In this document: positions 11,341 through 22,813 of the stretch, piece by piece
Layout of the letters: each line of letters begins with the position of its first letter
How positions within the stretch are numbered: position 1 is the stretch's first letter
Assembly: GCF_003672135.1 (NCBI RefSeq)
Contig: NC_039515.1
Span: 11,284,001-11,348,000, forward strand
Direction of reading: 5' to 3'
Source of the DNA: Ooceraea biroi
Lineage: Eukaryota > Arthropoda > Insecta > Hymenoptera > Formicidae
Length of the DNA stretch: 64,000 nucleotides
Notes under the pieces: generated by a model
What the model was told of the DNA's origin: nothing
The model's database searches: none
Seen by the model: the letters and a program-made list of their open reading frames with translations, nothing else
Translations under genes and position numbers: made by a program

Positions 11341-11875
11341 GACCTCTGTGAAGTTAGCACCCCAATTGCAAAATTTTGATATAATTAATAGAGTTCTGGC
11401 TCTTCCCCAAAGAGTTCTAGAGTTACTGATACGTTTTGAAAAGAGTTCCGGCGATTAAATATAAAAAATCAGGATTTGAAGATATGGGGTGCCAACTTCA
11501 CGTTTTTGCGAAAGGAAAATTGGTCATAACTTTTTTATTTCAAGCCGGAGCCAAAAAATACTTTTCGATGGAACTCTTGTAGCGCTATTCAGAACCCTCA
11601 AGAAAATATTAAAAAGTTTTCTTCGTTTAGAAGAAATTAGAAAATTTCTCTTCTGGAAATGAAAAATCGCTAGAACTCTTTTAGTTTTGGTTTGTGCGCT
11701 TCGAGTCTTAATAATAATCATTAGAACTCTTGAAGAGCTATCCAGAACTCTCTCATCAGAACTCCGAATTTGTTAAAAAAATTTTTCAACTCGAAGGACT
11801 TAGAAATTTTCAGGTCGAGAAACTAAAATTGACGAGAACTCTTTCAGTTTTGGTTTTAGCGCTTCGACTCGGTAA
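11341..11875 (+). repeat. Left inverted arm of foldback element
   Basis: It matches the reverse complement of 12512-13047 over its whole length with scattered differences. It contains repeated AGAACTCTT/AGAGTTCT-type motifs about every 30-60 bases. The match fades after GCGCTTCGA near 11870. Confidence 0.8.
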
Positions 11876-12043
11876 TACTTAAGGAGACGGGCCTCCCCAC
11901 CAATTTCCTTCTAACTTTGCAATATCGTTTATTTTGATGAAAAAATACGATTGCGAGAAGGAAAATCGTCGCTCTCAACTAGAAAGAAAGTTATCACCTA
12001 CTGAAAAATGACAGTTTCGGGGTTAGGATATATTGTAACTTCA

Positions 12044-12120
12044 CGCAGTACTTTTGGACATAGTTTGTGCGCACGCGCGCGCGCGTGCGCGCAAACAAAC
12101 TATGTCCAAAAGTCCTGCGT
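12044..12120. repeat. GC-loop hairpin nested in foldback element
   Basis: Two 25-bp arms (12044-12068, and the complement ending at 12120) share the core ACTTTTGGACATAGTTTG in inverted orientation. They flank an alternating CG/TG purine-pyrimidine stretch (about 12069-12091). The arms differ at one base. It could be a cruciform or Z-DNA-prone site, or a tiny nested MITE. Confidence 0.7.
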
Positions 12121-12198
12121 GGAACCTCGCTTCACATGAATTGAAGACCTATTTGGAATCGTTTTTTTATTTTTTAATAGAACATAACTTAATACATA

Positions 12199-12408
12199 GT
12201 GATAGAGTTCTTAATAGAGCATAAGTTAATACATAAGGAAATACAGTGTCCAAAGTGCAATAATAAATTAGAACTTAATACAAGTAATTTCTCATTTCGC
12301 TGCCGGAAAATATTTTACGAGAAAAATAAGCACAAAAAGTACGTCAAGAGACAATGTTCCTTCAAAGCTTCTGCAAAAGTTGATACATGGTTCGACATAA
12401 TTTTTTAG
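12199..12408 (+). pseudogene. Merlin/ISXO2-like transposase zinc-ribbon fragment
   Basis: A 69-residue open frame bounded by stops, with GTG as first codon and no ATG. It has C17-P-K-C20, then C35 in FRCRK, C53 in KRQCSF and a D-T-W-F motif at 62-65. A CPxC...FRC...C...TWF pattern is characteristic of the N-terminal zinc ribbon of ISXO2-like/Merlin transposases, from my knowledge of the family. The DDE nuclease domain is missing and the frame ends at TAG. This is best read as a leftover of the autonomous parent. An unrelated zinc-ribbon is possible but less likely given the context. Confidence 0.55.
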
Positions 12409-12511
12409 TTTTAATTTTTTGAGTTCCTCGGGTCGAAAAAGGTTTTTAACTAATTCGGAGTTCTGTTGATAGTTCTGAGTAGCTCTTCAAGAGTTCTAAC
12501 GATTATTATTA

Positions 12512-13047
12512 AGACTCGAAGCGCTAAAACCAAAACTGAAAGAGTTCTCGTCAATTTTAGTTTCTCGACCTGAAAATTTCTGTCATTCGGGTTGAAAAAT
12601 TTTTTTAAAAAATTCGGAGTTCTGATGAGAGAGTTCTAGATAGCTCTTCAAGAGTTCTAATGATTATTATTAAGACTCGAAGCGCACAAACCAAAACTAA
12701 AAGAGTTCTAGCGATTTTTCATTTCCAAAAGAGAAATTTTCTAATTTCTTCTAAACGAAGAAAACTTTTTAATATTTTCTTGAGGGTTCTGAATAGCGCT
12801 ACAAGAGTTCCATCGAAAAGTATTAGAGCTTTTTTGGCTTCGGCTTGAAATAAAAAAGTTATGACCAATTTTCCTTTCGCAAAAACGTGAAGTTGGCACC
12901 CCATATCTTCAAATCCTGATTTTTTATATTTAATCGCCGGAACTCTTTTCAAAACGTATCAGTAACTCTAGAACTCTTTGGGGAAGAGCCAGAACTCTAT
13001 TAATTATATCAAAATTTTGCAATTGGGGTGCTAACTTCACAGAGGTC
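12512..13047 (-). repeat. Right inverted arm of foldback element
   Basis: Reverse complement of the left arm. Within the right half, a block of roughly 95 bases occurs twice about 161 bases apart (about 12458-12553 and 12619-12714). Both copies contain GAGTTCT, GATTATTATTAAGACTCGAA and AGAGTTCT in the same order, so the arm itself grew by internal duplication. Confidence 0.75.
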
Positions 13048-13055
13048 GATTATTG

Positions 13056-14294
13056 CACATCCCTTGCACGGGGCTTGCTCTGCTTCGATGGACCGCGCGA
13101 AGACATTCTCCCGTGCTCACGTGCGCGCTTCCTTTCTCCCTTCCTTCTGTTTTATTTTACCCCGATTCCCCGTTTCCGCGCGAGCCGTACGAGCGAGAAG
13201 AGGCTGAATTTGCCGGCAAGATCATTACGACCGGGAGTTCATTAGAGACGCGAATACAATAACTCGGGCAACTCCAACCATGACTTGTACTTCGTTTCCC
13301 TCTTCTTCTGCGATTTCCGCGGCTGGGAACAGTGATTATTATTACGAGCAGAGCGTTACTGCAGCCTCTCTCTCTTTCTCTTGGTATTGGGTTCACTTAG
13401 GCGCAACGGTAACTCGGCTCGTGGATCATTCCCGTCCCTCGTTCCCCCTTTCTTCTTTCACTTCGTCCCCCTTTATCTCGTTTGCTCCTCTCTGCTCGTC
13501 GTCGGACGTGTGCGATCGTATACGATCATTTACCTAAGCATCGCGACATCTCGTAACATCTCGTCAGGCTCGGCCGAAAAAATCGTGCACGTGGACTTCC
13601 GTGCAGCGTGAGCGTGGCGCATTTATAAAAGATAAATTATGCGCGATGTATATTTATCAGGCATGATTTATAGATTCTAACTATACCTGTGCGCGCGCGG
13701 CCTATAAGTCAAGGTGTCTATAAGCAGCGCCCGTTATGTCGCTCGCGTGATCATTTAATCAGTGTCCGCGACATATACTCGCAATTCAAATTGAAGTCAG
13801 GGCTCTGAAACATCGGTAACGATGTCCGGCCGGCTATTAACGCGATGGTAATTTCACCATGATTAACATCGATATAATCACTCCAATTACAGGTAAACAG
13901 AAACAGAAAAGAGAGAGAGAGAGGGAGGGAGAGACAGATCGCAGCTTAAGTAACGGATTTCGCGATTGACATCCTCCGCGAGGCTCGTATCTGAACGCGC
14001 GCACGCGCTAGGCCGATTTTGATAATAAATTCAACGTAAAACCGAGCACAAGACACGGCCAATAAATTCGCGCTTATCACCGCAAGCATCTCGGGAATTC
14101 GAATTACGCCGCTTTCGGGATGAATGACGCGCGTTATCCGAGCGCAACGTACGCGGCGCGGCGCGGCAGCTAGTTGTCATCCGGATGCCGCTGTTTGCGC
14201 TGAGGAACGCGCGTTTCCTCGTCATCCACGTATACACACGTACGTACGACGTGATGCATGTAAAGCCGAGGAATACAACGCATCACGTACATAT
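13056..14294. other. Gene-free segment
   Basis: No convincing exon. Pyrimidine-rich stretches lie at about 13120-13160 and 13430-13500, and a short GA-rich run at about 13910-13935. The ACGTACGTACG near 14240 is a short palindromic repeat. Confidence 0.45.
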
Positions 14295-16370
14295 TGTAAG
14301 AGGCGAAAAATAACTAGGAGACTGCCTTAGATTTGAACTCGAACTCTCCGGGATCCCTGGTTCACACGTCTAGGTCTTAGGCTATACGGCAAATACTCCT
14401 ACTGTTGTGATCAACTTATTTTCATTCCGATCCTCTATACGACCTGTCGTCTCGACTATCTTTCCAGATCTTACAGCTCGGCCAGCCTGACATTACATTC
14501 GTCCCCGAATGTCTCCAAATCGTCGGTTCACTCCACTTGAGTCCCTCCCAACCTCCATTTTTGGTTCACTCTTCTGAGTCCCTCTCAACATCCATTTTTG
14601 GTTCACTCTTCTGAGTACCTCCCAACCTCCATGTTGGTTCACTCCTCTGAGTCCTTCCCAATCTCCATGTTGGTTCACTCCTCTGAGTCCGTCCCGACCT
14701 CCATGTTCAGGCTTCACTACCGGCCAGCTGCTTCTCAACTCCCTCCTCTCCGAGGGGTAGAGGATGAATCTCAACTGTCTTCGAGGGGTAGCGGATTTTA
14801 TCCCACTTCTGAATTATAAGAGGCGAAAAATAACTAGGAGACTGCCTTAGATTTGAACTCGAACTCTCCGGGATCCCTGGTTCACACGCCTAGGTCTTAG
14901 GCTGTACGGCCAATACTCCTACTGTTGTGATCAACTTGTTTTCATTCCGATCCTCTATACGACCTGTCGTCTCGACTATCTTTCCAGATCTTACAGCTCG
15001 GCCAGCCTGACATTACATTCGTCCCCGAATGTCTCCAAACCGTCGGTTCACTCCACCTGAGTCCCTCCCAACCTCCAGGATGGTTCACTCCTCTGAGTCC
15101 TTCCCAATCTCTATGTTGGTTCACTCCTCTGAGTCCTTCCCAATCTCCATGTTGGTTCACTCCTCTGAGTCCGTCCCGACCTCCATGTTCAGGCTTCACT
15201 ACCGGCCAGCTGCTTCTCAACTCCCTCCTCTCCGAGGGGTAGAGGATGAATCTCAACTGTCTTCGAGGGGTAGCGGATTTTATCCCACTTCTGAATTATA
15301 AGAGGCGAAAAATAACTAGGAGACTGCCTTAGATTTTAACTCGAACTCTCCGGGATCCCTGGTTCACACGCCTAGGTCTTAGGCTGTACGGCCAATACTC
15401 CTACTGTTGTGATCAACTTGTTTTCATTCCGATCCTCTATACGACTTGTCGTCTCGACTATCTTTCCAGATCTTACAGCTCGGCCAGCCTGACATTACAT
15501 TCGTCCCCGAATGTCTCCAAACCGTCGGTTCACTCCACCTGAGTCCCTCCCAACCTCCAGGATGGTTCACTCCTCTGAGTCCTTCCCAATCTCCATGTTG
15601 GTTCACTCCTCTGAGTCCGTCCCGACCTCCATGTTCAGGCTTCACTACCGGCCAGCTGCTTCTCAACTCCCTCCTCTCCGAGGGGTAGAGGATGAATCTC
15701 AACTGTCTTCGAGGGGTAGCGGATTTTATCCCACTTCTGAATTATAAGAGGCGAAAAATAACTAGGAGACTGCCTTAGATTTTAACTCGAACTCTCCGGG
15801 ATCCCTGGTTCACACGCCTAGGTCTTAGGCTGTACGGCCAATACTCCTACTGTTGTGATCAACTTGTTTTCATTCCGATCCTCTATACGACTTGTCGTCT
15901 CGACTATCTTTCCAGATCTTACAGCTCGGCCAGCCTGACATTACATTCGTCCCCGAATGTCTCCAAACCGTCGGTTCACTCCACCTGAGTCCCTCCCAAC
16001 CTCCAGGATGGTTCACTCCTCTGAGTCCTTCCCAATCTCCATGTTGGTTCACTCCTCTGAGTCCGTCCCGACCTCCATGTTCAGGCTTCACTACCGGCCA
16101 GCTGCTTCTCAACTCCCTCCTCTCCGAGGGGTAGAGGATGAATCTCAACTGTCTTCGAGGGGTAGCGGATTTTATCCCACTTCTGAATTATAAGAGGCGA
16201 AAAATAACTAGGAGACTGCCTTAGATTTGAACTCGAACTCTCCGGGATCCCTGGTTCACACGCCTAGGTCTTAGGCTATACGGCCAATACTCCTACTGTT
16301 GTGATCAACTTATTTTCATTCCGATCCTCTATACGACCTGTCAGTCTCGACTATCTTTCCAGATCTTACA
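14295..16370 (-). repeat. Satellite-like tandem array, orientation 1
   Basis: A 2076-bp array bounded by inverted TGTAAG (14295-14300) and CTTACA (16365-16370), with ATAT on both outer sides. The conserved start AGGCGAAAAATAACTAGGAG recurs at 14301, 14821, 15303, 15749 and 16195, giving periods of 520, 482, 446 and 446. Each full unit has a conserved core of about 180 bp and a spacer. The spacer is built from 36-38-bp subrepeats (GGTTCACTCCTCTGAGTCC, then a CCCAACCTCCATG-like stretch). Subrepeat number accounts for the period differences. The last unit is core only. I mark the minus strand because the tRNA-like A box of the unit reads on minus here. Confidence 0.92.
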
Positions 16371-18096
16371 ATATATACCGAATAACGCGCGCTGATCTCC
16401 TTCCTGCGGCTGTTCTTTCTTTCTTTCGCCGTTTCTCGGGGCGGGCTGCCGTTTCCTTGTCTCGTCCCGAGACGGTTCTTAATTGCAGCTGGATGCAAAT
16501 TCACCGTATGCGATTGCGAGGCGAATGATCCGTGAGCGTGAGCGTGAAGTGGTGTAGGTGTGCACGCACCAACCTGCGCGCGATCATCGATGATTCACGC
16601 GTGCGGGAAACGCTTTTAATGAATGCATCGGCATGATCGGAGAGATCGTGATGAGGAGGAGGCGGAAGGGAATATTGGTCACACGGAAGTATCGCGTGGA
16701 ACACGTTGTTGCGGAAGAACAACGTAACAGATTCCGTCAAGACTTTGCAGCCCTTCCAGTTGAATGCGTTATCCCAGCTTGAGACGCACACACGAGGCTG
16801 CGGGCCAAAGTCGCCGGCGGCGCACGCGGATTCCTGCGTGTAAAACGTGCGGCCGGTTACTTAAGTGTTAATATGAATGTAATAGCATTGAATAGAAGCG
16901 TATTACGTACCGGCAATTACATTACGCGGAAGTTATCAAACGTCACTTTCGTGAGTAGCATTATGAATAAATTTCGGCATTTTTACGGAAAATTATGCGT
17001 GCGAGGCATCGGCGGCGTTAAAAAGCAGCCGTAAAACCAGATGAACGTATTGAATAAGGCCATCAGTTTCCCAGCAATGTTGCTATTAACGCGCGTTATC
17101 GGTATTTTATTGCTCGCCCTCTCCCTCTCCCTCCCTCTTTCTCTCTTCTCCTCGTCCGTCGCCCTCGCCAGATAATCGGCCAGAAAAATTACGTCGGCGG
17201 ACGTAAAATCTTGCGGATAAGAGATCGATGACACCGGCGCGGTGGCGCGGTGACGTTTAACGAGACGCGTTACAATGACGATAACGCGCGTCGGAAAATT
17301 GCGAGTACCGTTGATTTTTATCGGCAGTTTGCCAGAAAACGGGCGGGCATTCCGTTATATATTCTCGTTAGAAGCGATATATGCCGACGAGGTACATACG
17401 TCTACGCGTCGTCTGGAGAACCGCTACGCTCGCGCTCTCCTATGATTAACGATCATCGGAACGTGTTTTGATTCGATAGACAAACTAGCCTGATACGAAT
17501 ATATCGGGCCGACTTATAAGTTAATGATGGACTAACGTCACTCCGCACTCTTCTCTTCATCGCACCAGGCTGATCGTTCAAGGTCTTCCTCCGAACCGGA
17601 TTAAAAGTGGACACACGCGTGCTCGCGAGGTGTCTTCGCGATCTGGTCAAACTGGTAATGCCGCTACTCGCAAAATGCATCGGTTTCCAGGCTTCCTTTG
17701 TGACGCGGCGACTGTTACGTCATAACAAACCGGCCGGTGCGGCGCACGCAACGCGCGCGATATCCGCATAGCGTCGCGTTATATACGATTACGTGTGTTA
17801 ATGACGGGCTGGAGAATGCGGTGAACGCACCCGTTACGGATCCGGGATTGACCTTAATCGCGATCAGCCCTCGCGCGGTTTATCACGCCGGCGCGCGTGT
17901 AATTAAAATCCGCTCGATCCGCTTCATTAACGCGATGCGATCCCAGGGTGTTCTCGCGTCTCTCGTGCAGGCGAGGTGGTGACCCTCAGCTTTGACTGAC
18001 GCCCCGGATCTCTCGTTGCGATCAGAATCGCTTGACGCGGTCCGAATTGGATTCGCGTCATCTTATAATCGAGGGAGAACAGGAAACACCTGTATA
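16371..18096. other. Gene-free segment
   Basis: No gene is supported. A pyrimidine-rich run (CTCTCCCTCTCCCTCCCTC) lies near 17117-17150. Short frames on both strands overlap without motifs. Confidence 0.45.
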
Positions 18097-18764
18097 CACC
18101 GTTAAAAATTGTGCGTCCATATGTTAAAATTATCTTGTGTTGCCATGTTTTGATTACTACTTCAATGTAAAATTAACATACAACTGATATGTTATTATTT
18201 TTATAACAATTTTATATGTTACATTAATGTTAACTTCATAACTTAACATTTTGTGTATGTCTCTTAGAAATGGAATATTATTTCAAATGCTTTTAACACA
18301 ATAATTTTAAACAATCAACATGTCACAAAGTCAGTTTAACATTCTAAAAGAAGTTAAAGTAAATCTTCAAATAATCATGAACTTTGACATATAAAATAAT
18401 CAAATTTACTAACATTAAATGTTTCTATCAAAAATAATTTAAGTTGAAATAATTACTATCATGTGTTAATATAACATAAAAAGTAAATGTTCATATTGTA
18501 CGAACGAAAATGTTCTATCAACTTTTCTGATGACTTATTGTAACTTCTCTTCCATGTAGTTTTCAATTACTTTGTATGTTATTTTTACATCACACTTAAA
18601 GTTACAATAACAAAAATAAATGTAAAATATTGTATTAATTACTTAACATTTCTAGTTTGTCAAGAAGTAACATATGACGAATGAGTTACTTTAACTTAAA
18701 ATTTAGAGTGGACTTTCTGGGACATGCAAAAAATGTTAAAATTAACATTTTATTTTTTACTGTG
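18097..18764. mobile_element. AT-rich MITE flanked by TA
   Basis: A 668-bp strongly AT-rich block inside GC-rich DNA. The left end CACCGTTAAAAAT and the right end (reverse complement CACAGTAAAAAAT) are imperfect inverted repeats. TA lies on both sides (18095-18096, 18765-18766). There is no coding frame. Frequent GTTAA/TTAAC motifs run through the interior. TA flanks and short ends starting CA suit a Tc1/mariner-type miniature element. Both ends are degenerate, so the age is probably considerable. Confidence 0.6.
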
Positions 18765-18766
18765 TA

Positions 18767-20087
18767 AGAAGCCTATTTTTCTCTTAACAAAATATAATAT
18801 GGATATTTAAACGAAGTTCTAGTCTCTTACGATTACAACGTCGGTCGTAGCTCTCGCTTGCCCTACCGTCGCTCTGCTACCTTGTTCGTCTCACCTGTTT
18901 CCAATCTATCGGTTTCTATTTGTCTAATCTTATATTTCTATGCGATATTATTATATATATTACTCCATCTCGCTTGCACTCTCGATATTCTTACACCTGT
19001 CTATTGACGCCTCAATGGAGAGGATCCGCGAGAGGCGATCCGAGCGGTAGTACGCGGGAACACGCGTGGCTCGCGGCCATCCGGTTCAACGAAGAAGCGT
19101 GCATCTTGTAACACGACAATCTGAAGAGGAATACGCGTTATAATATCGGACGGGCAAGCGATAGCCTGCCGCGGTATCCAGTAACAACGTCGTATTTAAC
19201 GCGAGATTGAAAATACCGCGTGAGCCGTATTATTTGCATCAGCTATAATTAGCGCCTGCTGCACGCGCTCGCATCAACATTGAGTCGCCTCACCGTCCGC
19301 CTCATCCCGTCCGCTCATTTAATCGCACCGCATCGTCCCTCGCATCGGACCATCCGGGAGAACACGTTACAAATAACGCGCGCCGGACTGCGTATCGGGA
19401 TCCGCGCGGTCGACACGCGCGTTTCATAAGTCTCGGCGAAATATCGCCGAGCGGACCGTTAGGCGGTTTTTCCGTTCTCCGTTCTGCGCAGCGAGCGGAG
19501 TGCTCGTCGCCGGTTTAATGCAGCGCGAGCCTACCAGTCTCGAAGGGCTGACCGCAACTGCGCGCGCGCGCGCCGATCGCAGTGTCGTCGTCAGCTTGAA
19601 GAGTCCGCGTCCGACCGCGCCGGCCGGGGAAATTTGAGTCTAGGTCGAGAGGCTTCCTCTCGAGAGGCTCTCGGGTTCTCACACAGCCCAGGGTTCACTG
19701 GCTTTGCGCCGGCTGAGCGAGCAGCCGCTAATTGCCGACGATGCGCCTCGGCCTTACGCCGCGCGTAACCGAGCGGGCGAATAAACATTTCACCTCCATG
19801 GGGCCAGCGCAAATGAGATCCGTCCCGTTCCCGGGAGGGAATCAGATCCGCACTCGCGACCCGCGAAAGAAACCCGGTAATGCTCCGAGACTCCTCTCTC
19901 TGTCGGATATGAAAGATGATTAGCATAGCGCGGTCCTTTTATTACCCTCTGCTCTCGCCCCGTGGGAAATATCAGTAACGAGAACGTGAACGACCGGAAG
20001 CTATCGGTACGGGAGTTCGTCTGGCGTTACGACGCCGTAGCGAGCCTCATCAATTATCCCGGCTGCACTATCAACTTGCCGCACGAT
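18767..20087. other. Gene-free, CpG-rich segment
   Basis: No exon or RNA gene is recognised. A short alternating CG run lies near 19559-19574. The minus-strand frame at 19591-19926 is an unsupported CpG-rich frame. Confidence 0.45.
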
Positions 20088-20226
20088 TAATCTCCATTAT
20101 CGCGCCGCGATCAACTTATTTGCCAGAAATTTGTCGGAAATCTCGTTTCGCGCGATTTCGCGAGCTTCCGCGTGTGACGTTGAGCGTCTCCCGTCTCGTT
20201 CAGCTTCGTCGATGTAATTTTCCAAC
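20088..20226 (+). repeat. Dispersed duplicate block C
   Basis: About 139 bp that recur in the same orientation at 22851-22992, including GCGATCAACTTATTTGCCAG, AAATTTGTCGGAAATCTCGTT and GATGTAATTTTCCAA in the same order. Divergence is moderate. It forms part of a locally rearranged duplication around the old mariner at 21516. A TA dinucleotide run follows at about 20306-20325. Confidence 0.75.
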
Positions 20227-21430
20227 ACCGGTAACACACTCGATGGAGACCGTCTTGATGGATCGTGTCTTCAAGTACTTGGATTCCTGTTGTACTCGCG
20301 ATCGTATCTATATATATATATATATGTGCGTTCTCCTCGTCTTCGCGGATTGTTCTTTGTGTACGCGAAGCACCTCGTTACCCGAATACGATCCCTCTTG
20401 TTGCAGAAGACTGGAATATATGGCGGCATATAACGAGAAAATACCGCAGGCGCTTCTGTTTTACGGTGAATGGAGCGCTCCACTTCGTTTCTTATTTCCG
20501 ACGCAAATCGCAAGCAATGTTTACCTTGCGAATCGATCACGGGCTACCGAAGAAGGCGATTACCTCCTTTTTTTCCCCCCTCACCGAATGATTACTCGGA
20601 AACATTTACCGGTACACTTAAATCAGCGCGGTAAGTAGAGCGTCGTCCTCTCTCTCTATCGTGATATCTCGATTCTCGATGGCGTGACAGTGCGTAGTAC
20701 GACTGATCGAATGAGTCGCCGGCACCATCGGGCCAAGGTAAATACTATGTTGCTCCGTTTGATGATTTGCATACGGCGAGGCACACGACGTACGAGCGTA
20801 CGAGATCACGCGATGAAAAGGGTGTCAGCGAACTTGATCGCGCGAATGACTCGGTCGCATGATGCATTTGCAAGGGAAGAATTTCTTCGTAAACGATGTC
20901 CACACAATGGTCCTGCTAATGATTTCTTTGCGCGTTGCATCTCTTTGTAGAACGGCCGGCATTGATTCGCGCTGTTGTGCCCGCAATTAACGCGCTTCAC
21001 ACGCGAGTGTGCATTTCCGCGGAGCGATTGAACGGCCTCGCGGTCGATGACAGCAGCGTAAACACGATGTTCTTGCGGCGAATTGCTCGTAAAGCCGAGC
21101 GCGCGATCGATGATGTACGATGATGTCGAAGAAGAACATTTAGATGCGGCTGGATAATCGGCGAGGCCGTTTTTTCGCCGGACGTTCTTTCCCGGGGAAC
21201 GTTCGGTCGATTAAAAGTCGGCAAAACGCGCCGCGCTTCCCCCTCATTCCCGCCTCACAATCAGTGGCATGAAATCCGCGCGCGTCACACTAACAATGTC
21301 TATTCAATGTAATGTAACAATGCGGCTGCGGTTCTCACAGCGGCGATGGTGCCTGATCGCATCAACGACGGCGCGGTGCGTAACATCGATCGGTTATTAC
21401 TTCAAATTCAGGCTGAATGATTCCTTTGGT

Positions 21431-21515
21431 CTTAAATGTGTTTTTACTCGAATTTGCCTAAGAATATTATTTATTTGATGTTGGATACATTTTTTTACGA
21501 ATATCATACATAATA
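21431..21515 (+). repeat. Dispersed duplicate blocks A and B beside old mariner
   Basis: Block A (21431-21467, CTTAAATGTGTTT ... TTGCCTAAGAA) recurs at 22814-22852. Block B (21481-21515, TTGGATACAT ... TTTACGAATATCATA) recurs at about 23040-23078. In the second place block C sits between A and B; here A and B are adjacent and C lies 1.2 kb upstream. Confidence 0.65.
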
Positions 21516-22770
21516 TTAGGAGTGTGATTTAGTTTTGAGGTTTTGCAACAGATGACTGTAGTGTCAGTTTGTTGCAATAGCTGTTTCCGATAACTGTTGT
21601 TTCTTACAGTGTTCACATTATCCATGACATTTAGTAGCATTATAGCAATAGATGCAATAACAGTCGTGTTTATATCATCGTAAAAATCCAACTTCCGAAA
21701 CAGCATTTTCGACATGCGTTGCTTTTGTTTTTTAATCAAAAGAAAACTGCGGCTGACGGTTATAGAATTCTTGTGGAAACTTATGGTGATTCTGCCCCAT
21801 CAATTAAGACGTGTGAATACTGGTTTAGACGCTTTAAGAGTGCTGATACTGATGTGAAAGACAAAGAACGCTCGGGACAACCAACAAAGCTTGAAAATGC
21901 AGATTTGTAAGCATTATTGGACGACAATCCAACAGAATCCACTTCAGAACTTGCCAGAGCATTAAATGTTGATCGTACAACAGTTACCAAAGATTTACAT
22001 GAAATGGGAAAAATTCAGAAAGAAGGGAAATGGGTTCGACATGAATTATCGGAAAGTGCCATTTGAACATTTGCATTTCGTTGATCGCCAGGCAAAAAAA
22101 GAAGAGTCTTTTGTCTCGGATTGTTACTGGGGATGAAAAGTGGATCTATTTTGATAATCCGAAACGCGGAAAATCATGGGTGGATCCAGGCGAACCATCA
22201 ACATCCACTCCGAGACGCAATATTCACGGTTCAAAAGTAATGCTCCGTATTTGGTGGGATAGTGTACTATGAGCTGTTAAATCCGCACGAGACTGTCACG
22301 GCTGATCGTTATCGACACGAATTGTACAAGTTGAAGCAAGCATTGGACCAAAAACGACCACCAATTGCGAGTAAACGACGGAAAGTGATTCTTCTTCGCG
22401 ACAACGCTCGACCTGACGTTGCGTTATCAGTGAAAGAAACACTATTAGAGCTTGAATGGGAAGTCTTACCGCACCCCGCGTATTCTCCGGACATTGCTCC
22501 ATGCGATTATTATTTGTTCCGGTCGATGCAACACGCTTTAGAGGATACACACTTTCATAATTTCGAAGAAGTGCGAAAACTCGTCGACGAATGGATCAGC
22601 TGAAAAGAAGAGTGATTTTATCGTGGTGGAATCCATCTCTTGCCAGAAAGATGGGAAAAAGTTATAGAAAACGAAGGAAAATATTGTGATTAAGGTATTC
22701 ATTCATTATCATATTTAAATGCATGCGTTTTTGAGCAAAAAAAAACCTCAAAACTAAATCACACCCCTAA
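21516..22770 (+). mobile_element. Old mariner transposon, third lineage
   Basis: A 1255-bp element flanked by TA (21514-21515, 22771-22772). The terminal inverted repeats begin TTAGGAGTGTGATTTAGTTT; the right end reads CTAAATCACACCCCTAA with one mismatch. Its termini and protein differ from both other mariner lineages here, making at least three independent mariner invasions in this window. Confidence 0.93.
21677..22693 (+). pseudogene. mariner transposase, degraded
   Basis: A readable mariner transposase with many lesions. The likely start codon at 21677 is ATC instead of ATG. The helix-turn-helix region (TAADGYRILVETYGDSAP, EYWFRRFKS, KERSGQP) is followed by a TAA at 21908-21910. A further TGA and a frame change lie near 22063, a second frame change near 22255, and a TGA at 22601-22603. 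The catalytic motifs survive in pieces: VTGDEKWIYFDNPK, LRDNARPD and YSPDIAPCDYYLFRSM, with 34 residues between the last two Asp (DD34D). Not functional. Confidence 0.92.
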
Positions 22771-22813
22771 TATTATTACTTAAATTGGGACTGACTTAAC
22801 GATTATGAAAACT

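Larger units (their letters stand above)
11341..13047. mobile_element. Long-armed foldback transposon, probably Merlin/ISXO2-like
   Basis: A 1707-bp element whose two ends are inverted copies of roughly 535 bp (11341-11875 and 12512-13047). The ends begin GACCTCTGTGAAGTTAGCAC. The flanks GATCATTG (11334-11341) and GATTATTG (13048-13055) match at seven of eight positions, compatible with the 8-bp target duplication of Merlin elements. The centre carries a four-cysteine zinc-ribbon frame like the N-terminus of ISXO2/Merlin transposases, and a separate GC-rich hairpin. No DDE domain is present, so the element is non-autonomous. Confidence 0.75.

Noticed and set aside
14530..14710. Regular short repeats resembling a CRISPR array
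   Set aside because: The units are contiguous with no unique spacers, and the DNA is clearly animal nuclear sequence.
14493..16193. Repeated open frames reading GVNQHGDWEGLRGVNQ-type peptides in the tandem arrays
   Set aside because: The frames follow the 36-bp subrepeat, occur on both strands and in both arrays, and end wherever the monomer does. They are a by-product of a repeat unit divisible by three, not a gene.
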